From Planctomycetaceae bacterium (GTDB lineage Bacteria; Planctomycetota; MHYJ01; SBBU01), in assembly GCA_005239585.1 (NCBI GenBank), contig SBBU01000112.1, positions 1 to 12,156 of the forward strand: a stretch of 12,156 nt of DNA, written 5' to 3'. Positions 7,414-12,156 of this stretch are shown in pieces; the stretch's first letter is position 1; each line of letters begins with the position of its first letter. The notes below the pieces were generated by a model. The model did not search any database. It was not told the DNA's origin and saw nothing but the letters and a program-made list of their open reading frames with translations. The position numbers and the translations under genes are program-made.

Positions 7414-8178
7414 GTGAGCATTGATAAAAATTTGCAGCAGCCATTGAGGATGCCCGGAGCAATCCTTGTTACACGTCTAAAGGTTTATGACACGCCATCG
7501 CCTGATGGGCAGTGTGGAGGAACACCACATGTCCATTTTCTTTGCACCGAGATGTATTTTGTCCTTGAGGGGTCTGGCTTTGTTGAAATGATAGATGCAA
7601 CCGGCTTCTCACGAACTGAGCTACGTCCACACTCAGCGCTCGTGTTTAGTCCGGGAACCATTCACAGACTGATCAATCCAAACAAAGACATGGAAATTCT
7701 AGTTATAATGCAAAACAGCGGACTCCCTGAGCGGGGAGACAACGTGGTAACATTCAAGACTGAAATTATGAATGAAGAGAATCTCTTTAGAAAAGCCATG
7801 ACAATACAGACCGAGCAAGATGCTTATAGACGCAGAGATCAGGGCGTAGAGGGATTTTTAGAAATCAAGGCTGCATTCTTGCAGTCCCAAAAAGAGGGAA
7901 GTGCAGCTCTTGAGAAATTTTACAAACTAGCGGTCCGAAGGACAGCTAATCTTCGATCTGAATGGCAAAGCATCATCTCAAATGGCGCCCTATCAGAGGC
8001 TCAAACGTCCCTCGGACATCTTGATGCCCTCGCCAACAGCAAGATTGATTACCTCTTTAGCGCCCAACATCACCCCGTCCATCCTGCTCCATATTCTAAA
8101 CTTGGTTTTTGTGGACATCTAAATCGCTATTTTGATCCGGCAACACTTGCCTTGGAAGGGGTCGTTAAGACAAAGTGA
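7414..8178 (+). CDS. Cupin-domain protein with a helical C-terminal extension
   Basis: The 254-residue frame has one clear cupin fold at about 15-105. Motif 1 is H39-V-H41-x4-E46-x6-G, giving a standard metal-binding set with H84 from motif 2 (SPGTIHRLIN, 79-88). Such mono-cupins can be sugar isomerases, dioxygenases or sensor proteins. After the cupin comes a mostly helical region of about 140 residues, with a conserved-looking end (KLGFCGHLNRYFDPATL), which I do not recognise. The start is uncertain: GTG 7414 sits about 7 nt after the -10 box and would be leaderless, whereas ATG 7450 would drop 12 residues and leave the cupin intact. The stop TGA overlaps the GTG of the next gene by 4 bp. 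By context it could play a KduI-like sugar-isomerising role or bind a pathway intermediate, but nothing in the sequence proves an activity. Confidence 0.85.
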   Translation: MSIDKNLQQPLRMPGAILVTRLKVYDTPSPDGQCGGTPHVHFLCTEMYFVLEGSGFVEMIDATGFSRTELRPHSALVFSPGTIHRLINPNKDMEILVIMQNSGLPERGDNVVTFKTEIMNEENLFRKAMTIQTEQDAYRRRDQGVEGFLEIKAAFLQSQKEGSAALEKFYKLAVRRTANLRSEWQSIISNGALSEAQTSLGHLDALANSKIDYLFSAQHHPVHPAPYSKLGFCGHLNRYFDPATLALEGVVKTK

Positions 8179-9206
8179 CAACCGGCAGGGTACGCTTCTC
8201 CGTCATAGGTCTCAATCACGGTCATATATACTCTCAGGTAAATCTGCTTCTTAGTGCTGGAGGAGAGCTGGTCTCTTTTTATGCAACCGAGCCAAATCTG
8301 ATAACTCTCTTCCGAGAGAAATATCCACAGGCAAAACTGGCCAGGAGAATGGATGAAATCTTAGAGGATAAATCTGTCCAATTGATCGCATCCGCATCGA
8401 TTCCGAATGAACGCGCAGCGATTGGGATCTCAGCCATGAAGCACGGAAAGGACTTTTTCGTAGACAAGCCCGGTGTGACAACTAAAGAACAGCTTGATAA
8501 GGTAAGGCATGCCCAGAAAGAGTCTGGCCGCATTTTTTCGATTTTCTATGCTGAACGATTTGATAACCGAGCAGTCACCAAGGCAGGTGAAATAGTGCAT
8601 TACGGCGCAATCGGCAGGGTTTTTCAGACAACTGGATTTGGACCGCACACGCTTGATGCGGCAAATCGGCCTGATTGGTTTTTCAAGAGAGAAAAATATG
8701 GGGGAATTCTGACCGACATTGGCACACATCAAATAGACCAGTTTGTTTTTTTTACAAAATCGACACGCGCTACAATAATGACCTCTCAGATTGCAAATTA
8801 TAACCACCCACAGTGGCCAGAGTTTCAGGATTTTGGTGACCTGACAATAATAAGCGACACCGCAACCGGTTATGCCCGTGTAGACTGGTTCACTCCTTCA
8901 GGTCTAGGCGCATGGGGCGACGACAGACTCTTTGTTTTGGGCACAGATGGATACATTGAGGTGAGAAAGAATTGCGATATTGCAGGAAAATCAGGAAGAA
9001 ACCACCTGTTTCTTGTTGATAAAAAGGGAATTCAATATATTGATTGCAGTAACGTCGAGTTGTCGTTTGGGAAAAAGCTTATCAATGATGTTCTTAATCG
9101 CACTGAAACTGCCATGACACAGGAGCACTGTTTTTTAGTTACCGAGCTTGCAATTGATGCGCAGATGAAGGCAAATAAACTTGGATATCTCAAAGAGATG
9201 AAATGA
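8175..9206 (+). CDS. Gfo/Idh/MocA-family oxidoreductase (first copy)
   Basis: This 343-residue protein has an N-terminal Rossmann fold for NAD(P) and a C-terminal alpha/beta substrate domain, the standard size and layout of Gfo/Idh/MocA dehydrogenases that oxidise or reduce sugars and cyclitols. The dinucleotide loop is VIGLNHGHI (10-18), a His-containing variant of GxGxxG. The family EKP motif appears as D97-K98-P99. The C-terminal domain has GGILTDIGTHQID (176-188), with D181 and H185 at the usual active-site positions. It starts with GTG overlapping the cupin stop (GTGA) and ends overlapping the ATG of the second dehydrogenase (ATGA), so the three genes are translationally coupled. It is cytoplasmic, with no signal peptide. 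It differs clearly from its neighbour and is not a recent duplicate. The substrate is unknown. Confidence 0.88.
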   Translation: MTTGRVRFSVIGLNHGHIYSQVNLLLSAGGELVSFYATEPNLITLFREKYPQAKLARRMDEILEDKSVQLIASASIPNERAAIGISAMKHGKDFFVDKPGVTTKEQLDKVRHAQKESGRIFSIFYAERFDNRAVTKAGEIVHYGAIGRVFQTTGFGPHTLDAANRPDWFFKREKYGGILTDIGTHQIDQFVFFTKSTRATIMTSQIANYNHPQWPEFQDFGDLTIISDTATGYARVDWFTPSGLGAWGDDRLFVLGTDGYIEVRKNCDIAGKSGRNHLFLVDKKGIQYIDCSNVELSFGKKLINDVLNRTETAMTQEHCFLVTELAIDAQMKANKLGYLKEMK

Positions 9207-10276
9207 AACCATTACGAGTTGCTATTGTGGGGTGTGGCATCGGCCGACTACAGATGAAGGCCTTCAAGTCTCTACCAAATCAGTTCATATTGCAGGCGAT
9301 ATGTGATGTTGATCACGACAAGGCCTCCAAAGCGGCAGAGGAATTTCAAGTCAAAAGTGTAACCACAGATTTTGCACAGCTTTGCAAACGCGATGACATT
9401 GACATTATTAGCGTCTGTACCCCTCCCTACCTTCACTATGAACAAACTCTACAGGCACTAGCCTCAGGAAAGCATGTAATTTGTGAAAAGCCACATGCTG
9501 CATCTATTAAGCAGATAGATGACATAAAAAGCACGCAAGTCAAATCTGGCAAGCACGTCATGCCAATATTTCAGTATCGATTTGGCAATGGATTACAAAA
9601 ACTCAAGTTTCTAATAAACGAGGGTCTTGCAGGAAAAGCCTATCTTTCGACGGTAGACATGAGTTGGCGGCGGCGACCAGAGTATTATATGACTCCGTGG
9701 CGAGGCAAGATGGAGACTGAGCTCGGTGGAGTACTCTTAAGTATGGCCATTCACTTTGTTGATATCCTACTCTATGTCAGCGGGCCTGCAAAGAAGGTCT
9801 TTGCTCGGACAACCACACGCGTTAATCCTGTTCAGGTTGAGGACTGCGTCTCTGCATCTCTTGAAATGGCCGACGGTTCGCTTGCTTCAATCTCTACAAC
9901 CCTAGGGTCTTCTGACGAGATTACGCGTCATCGATTCTGCTTTGCAGGTTTTTCAGCCGAAAGCAACAACAAGCAATATAACACAAGAGATCCCTGGAGA
10001 TTTATTGGTGATTCACCAGAGAAAACAAGAGAGATAGAAGAAACGCTCTTGCGGTTCAATCCAACGCCAGATGATTACGAGGGTCAATTCAGTCGATTCT
10101 TTGATGCCCTCGACAACGGGAAAGAGTTGCCTGTTACTTTAGATGACGCCAGAGCAACGCTCGAATTAATTAGCGCAATGTATTACTCGGCAGCTACTCA
10201 TGAGGAAGTTAAAACCCCTATTGCTAAAGGCCATTCTGTCTACACAGGTTGGCAAAAGCTTGCTACTGAAAAGTAG
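9203..10276 (+). CDS. Gfo/Idh/MocA-family oxidoreductase (second copy)
   Basis: This 357-residue, more canonical member of the family has the NAD-binding loop GCGIGR at 10-15 and the acidic residue D35 (ICDVD) that usually selects NAD over NADP. VCTPPYLHYE is at 71-80 and the catalytic-lysine motif E95-K96-P97 is intact. In the substrate domain GGVLLSMAIHFVD (175-187) supplies H184 and D187, the usual catalytic His and nearby Asp. It ends with the common GxxVYTGWQKLA-like tail. It is last in the rightward operon, with its ATG overlapping the previous stop by 4 bp, and its stop faces the convergent exported-protein gene 47 bp away. With its partner it probably catalyses two different oxidation or reduction steps, or oxidation followed by re-reduction, on one sugar. 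The exact substrate cannot be deduced. Confidence 0.9.
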   Translation: MKPLRVAIVGCGIGRLQMKAFKSLPNQFILQAICDVDHDKASKAAEEFQVKSVTTDFAQLCKRDDIDIISVCTPPYLHYEQTLQALASGKHVICEKPHAASIKQIDDIKSTQVKSGKHVMPIFQYRFGNGLQKLKFLINEGLAGKAYLSTVDMSWRRRPEYYMTPWRGKMETELGGVLLSMAIHFVDILLYVSGPAKKVFARTTTRVNPVQVEDCVSASLEMADGSLASISTTLGSSDEITRHRFCFAGFSAESNNKQYNTRDPWRFIGDSPEKTREIEETLLRFNPTPDDYEGQFSRFFDALDNGKELPVTLDDARATLELISAMYYSAATHEEVKTPIAKGHSVYTGWQKLATEK

Positions 10277-10298
10277 ATAAAAAATGCTTTGTAGAGAC

Positions 10299-10317
10299 TT
10301 GCGCACTAGAAGCGCAA
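10299..10317. terminator. Hairpin between convergent genes, possible bidirectional terminator
   Basis: TTGCGC (10299-10304) and GCGCAA (10312-10317) pair perfectly around a 7-base loop in the 47-bp gap between two convergent gene ends. The downstream T richness is poor on the plus strand (TCGTTGTTACTT). On the minus strand a T6 run comes about 16 nt later. A second 5-bp stem with a GAAA loop (10263-10276) overlaps the dehydrogenase stop codon. Location supports a terminator more than structure does. Confidence 0.4.
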
Positions 10318-10323
10318 TCGTTG

Positions 10324-11199
10324 TTACTTCTCGAGAGTAGCCCCTATCACCTCTTGGTCTCCCTGTGTCTCAAACTCCTTTTCCCAGCTTTTATATCCTG
10401 CCGCAGAGACCTTTACCCTAGTTTTTCCTTGTGGAATTTGAATGGTGAAAAAACCTTCAGCAAAAGAGACGCCAATATCACCTGGACCTGTCAGTGTAGC
10501 TACAGTAACTATCGCGGTCCCTTTTTCTATTACATCACTTGTTTTATCATCCGACACATTGACCGTAAGCGAAGACTCCTTTTGCTCTTCCTTCGAGATT
10601 TTTACCTCAAGATCCTTAATGTCAGAGTCTCCTATCTTCACCCAAAAGCTGCTCTTCTTGAAATCCTTGTGTGTTACTACAAATTTATAGACACTTGGGG
10701 CGAGATCTTTGAAAGAAAAAGTCTCGTCTGATCCAACCTTTAAAAAAGTGTTTTCAAAACCTTTAGGAAATTCAATTGATACGTGCCTAAACTTAGTATC
10801 GCCTTCTGCCTTGAACTTTCCTGAAAAATTAACTCCCTTTGAAAGTTCCACAGTAATCTCCTTTTTCTTGTCAGGTTCAAGAGTCATTTTTTCGGATGTC
10901 CATTTAACATAGCCCTTGTACTCTACTGCGATGACCACATCCCCCGGTTCAATGTCAGCAGCTGCGTAAACACCCTCGCCGCCACGTAAGAAACCTCCTG
11001 CCTGAGTAGAACTCTCTCTTATTACGGAAATCTTTGGATGATCTGTCATTCCTTTTGGTGTAATTGGCTTCTTTGCAGCCCTGTCTATAATTTTTAAAAC
11101 TAGTAGAGTCTTGCCAGCCTCTGGTTTTTGAGGAATTTGTTGAATGATAACACCTGAACAATATACGGCAAGTGTTAATAACGAAAATCTTTGTAACAT
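10324..11199 (-). CDS. Exported protein with carboxypeptidase-regulatory-like domains
   Basis: The 291-residue product begins with a short basic segment and a hydrophobic stretch (about 5-20), consistent with a signal peptide. C14 follows LAVY, which is not a good lipobox, so lipid anchoring is doubtful. The rest is beta-rich. At least three segments resemble carboxypeptidase-regulatory or PEGA-like domains, with typical phrases such as VIAVEYKGYVKW, DLAPSVYKFVVTHKDF and, near the end, IPQGKTRVKVSAAGYKSW. Such domains usually bind surfaces or glycans and have no catalytic residues. The start is set firmly by AAGGAGG (11206-11212) six bases before ATG 11199. A longer frame from TTG 11256 would begin inside the -35 box. 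It is transcribed alone, convergent with the dehydrogenase operon and divergent from lutA. No specific function is recognised. Confidence 0.75.
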   Translation of the reverse strand: MLQRFSLLTLAVYCSGVIIQQIPQKPEAGKTLLVLKIIDRAAKKPITPKGMTDHPKISVIRESSTQAGGFLRGGEGVYAAADIEPGDVVIAVEYKGYVKWTSEKMTLEPDKKKEITVELSKGVNFSGKFKAEGDTKFRHVSIEFPKGFENTFLKVGSDETFSFKDLAPSVYKFVVTHKDFKKSSFWVKIGDSDIKDLEVKISKEEQKESSLTVNVSDDKTSDVIEKGTAIVTVATLTGPGDIGVSFAEGFFTIQIPQGKTRVKVSAAGYKSWEKEFETQGDQEVIGATLEK

Positions 11200-11205
11200 C
11201 GCAGG

Positions 11206-11212
11206 CCTCCTT
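11206..11212 (-). promoter_or_regulatory. Strong Shine-Dalgarno that fixes the exported-protein start
   Basis: In minus-strand sense this is AAGGAGG, a full anti-16S match, six bases before ATG 11199. It is by far the best ribosome binding site in the window. It excludes the longer upstream reading frame as the main product. Confidence 0.85.
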
Positions 11213-11224
11213 AAAACACAAGTG

Positions 11225-11256
11225 ATTATATAATCGAAAGTGCAAATGGTTGTCAA
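11225..11256 (-). promoter_or_regulatory. Sigma-70-type promoter of the exported-protein gene, with palindrome
   Basis: In minus-strand sense a perfect TTGACA (11251-11256) is followed by overlapping -10 candidates: TATATA after 18 bp (11227-11232) and TATAAT after 20 bp (11225-11230). The -10 area is embedded in a perfect 12-bp palindrome, GATTATATAATC (11224-11235), which could be a repressor site or simply reflect A+T richness. The leader before the ribosome binding site would be very short. Confidence 0.7.
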
Positions 11257-11281
11257 GCAGCCTAAAAATGATAGCTGTTTC

Positions 11282-11311
11282 TTGAGTTATGAGCTTTTAT
11301 TTGCTTGTATA
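11282..11311 (+). promoter_or_regulatory. Weak candidate promoter for the lut genes
   Basis: TTGAGT (11282-11287) is followed after 17-18 bp by TTGTAT/TGTATA, near the start of the LutA-like gene. Both hexamers are imperfect. The 126-bp gap between this gene and the divergent exported-protein gene offers nothing better on the plus strand, and I see no recognisable repressor operator. Confidence 0.3.
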
Positions 11312-11325
11312 TGGAATGAATTTCT

Positions 11326-12057
11326 ATGAAAGTAGCTGCTTTTGTGACATGCCTTGTCGACATGATCTATCCAAACGTAGGAATCAGCATGGTCAAGCTC
11401 TTGGAACGGATGGGGGTAAAGGTTTCGTTCAGGCGAGAACAGACGTGCTGTGGACAGCCAGCTTTTAACGCCGGCCATTGGAGTGAGGCAAGGGTACTCG
11501 CAAAGAACTTCTTGAATCTGTTTGAGAAGGAAGAGTGCGTCGTGATTCCATCCGGTTCGTGTGCCTCGATGGTAAAAAAGTTTTATCATGAGCTCTTTTC
11601 AAAAGATGAAAAAATACTGCATAGGGTCGAAGAGTTGCTGCCGAAGGTCCATGAGCTGTCTGATTTTCTGGTCAATGTCCTAAGAGTCGAGGATGTAGGT
11701 GCCAGCTACAATGGTAAGATCACCTATCATGATTCATGTCATCTCCTGCGTGAATTAAGGCTTGCATCTGAATCACGACGGCTGATTAGCACGGTAAAGG
11801 GGGCAACGCTCTGCGAGATGAGGGAATCTACCACATGTTGCGGGTTTGGCGGGCTCTTCTCTGTAAAATATCCCGATATATCCGGCGGGATGCTTCAAGA
11901 TAAGATTAATTGCATCAAAGAGAGTCGAGCAGACGCAGTGGTTGCAACCGATATGGGATGTCTCATGCAGATTGAAGGCGGACTCAAGCGTCAGAAGATT
12001 TCGATTCGAACGCTCCATCTGGCAGAGCTGTTGACGGGCGAAGTTCATGGAAGTTAA
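11326..12057 (+). CDS. lutA: LutA-like (Fe-S)-binding protein, lactate utilisation
   Basis: This 243-residue protein matches the LutA/YkgE family, part of the LutABC iron-sulfur complex that oxidises L-lactate to pyruvate in the cytoplasm. It is made of two cysteine-rich CCG domains. The first has C9, C41-C42 (TCCGQPAFNAGH) and C79. The second has C138, C171-C172 (TCCGFGGLFSVKYPDISGGM) and C212. Both CCG motifs are intact, and such domains bind iron-sulfur clusters. Length agrees with the roughly 240 residues usual for LutA. ATG 11326 begins with the family-typical MKVAAFVTCLVDMIYPN and has only a weak GGA-type ribosome site. The end overlaps the next ATG by 11 bp, and that next gene starts like LutB, which supports the assignment. 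Related CCG proteins such as GlpC or heterodisulfide reductase subunits differ in length and neighbours. Confidence 0.92.
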   Translation: MKVAAFVTCLVDMIYPNVGISMVKLLERMGVKVSFRREQTCCGQPAFNAGHWSEARVLAKNFLNLFEKEECVVIPSGSCASMVKKFYHELFSKDEKILHRVEELLPKVHELSDFLVNVLRVEDVGASYNGKITYHDSCHLLRELRLASESRRLISTVKGATLCEMRESTTCCGFGGLFSVKYPDISGGMLQDKINCIKESRADAVVATDMGCLMQIEGGLKRQKISIRTLHLAELLTGEVHGS

Positions 12058-12156
12058 AAGTCAGGAATTCCACAAGGCATCTCAAAAGGCGCTTGGTAAT
12101 CAAAAACTGCGACGGGCTCTCATAAACGTCACTAACCGCTTTCAAGAGGCAAGGAC
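12047..12156 (+). CDS. lutB: LutB-like iron-sulfur protein, N-terminal fragment cut by the window
   Basis: Only 36 complete codons are present. The predicted start is the ATG at 12047, inside the last codons of lutA in another frame. The visible segment (F8-HKASQKALGN, then LRRALINVTNRFQ) is a charged amphipathic helix, like the opening of LutB/YkgF proteins. The family continues with a LutB/LUD-type domain and a C-terminal ferredoxin-like 4Fe-4S region, none of which lies in this window. Identification rests mostly on its position directly after lutA, with overlap suggesting translational coupling. Without the rest of the gene, subfamily and integrity cannot be judged. Confidence 0.75.
   Translation, partial: MEVKSQEFHKASQKALGNQKLRRALINVTNRFQEAR

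Noticed and set aside
10321..10731. Plus-strand 136-residue reading frame opposite the exported-protein gene
   Set aside because: It is Cys/Phe/Leu-rich antisense translation of a gene that has a perfect ribosome binding site and promoter on the other strand.
11200..11256. Upstream extension of the exported protein from TTG 11256
   Set aside because: It would start within the -35 hexamer and lacks a ribosome site. ATG 11199 has AAGGAGG at ideal spacing and begins a proper signal peptide.
1..12156. Defence system, CRISPR array, toxin-antitoxin pair, prophage or transposon
   Set aside because: No repeat array, transposase, nuclease, integrase or paired toxin/antitoxin frame was seen. The gene content is metabolic and regulatory.

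Overview
The window is bacterial chromosomal DNA: densely packed genes, short intergenic gaps, 1-4 bp overlaps and ATG/GTG starts. The zf-HC2 anti-sigma factor with a membrane anchor and the exported regulatory-like domain protein suggest a diderm bacterium. A mixture of Gfo/Idh/MocA dehydrogenases, a xylose-isomerase-like TIM barrel, an oligogalacturonate-lyase-like propeller and a DHDPS-like protein is typical of glycan-degrading groups such as Poribacteria or Planctomycetes and their relatives. That lineage is an inference from gene content and is not proven. Few genes in the central cluster have a clear Shine-Dalgarno sequence. I saw no tRNA, rRNA, CRISPR array, insertion sequence or phage gene.

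Left block (174-2535, minus strand): an ECF sigma factor gene is followed after 1 bp by a large anti-sigma gene. Its product has a zinc-binding cytoplasmic head, one membrane helix, a FecR-like segment and a long HEAT-repeat-like tail. Divergent from this pair is a small DUF167/YggU-family gene (2608-2835).

Central block (2988-10276): a divergent metabolic cluster. Leftward are an oligogalacturonate-lyase-like beta-propeller and a sugar isomerase/epimerase-like TIM barrel, overlapping by 4 bp. Rightward are a DHDPS-superfamily protein and an Old Yellow Enzyme-family flavin oxidoreductase that abut exactly. After a 51 bp gap with its own promoter come a cupin protein and two Gfo/Idh/MocA oxidoreductases, both joined by 4 bp overlaps. 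Together these look like an intracellular pathway for a uronate- or glycoside-derived sugar: elimination, isomerisation, NAD-linked oxidation/reduction, enone reduction and perhaps C-C cleavage. The substrate is unknown. Several members keep the fold but change key active-site residues, so this block is the best candidate for undescribed biochemistry.

Right block: an exported protein with carboxypeptidase-regulatory-like domains (10324-11199, minus), with a strong promoter and ribosome binding site, lies divergent from a LutA-like iron-sulfur protein (11326-12057). LutA overlaps the start of a LutB-like gene that runs off the window. LutAB belongs to the L-lactate oxidation system.
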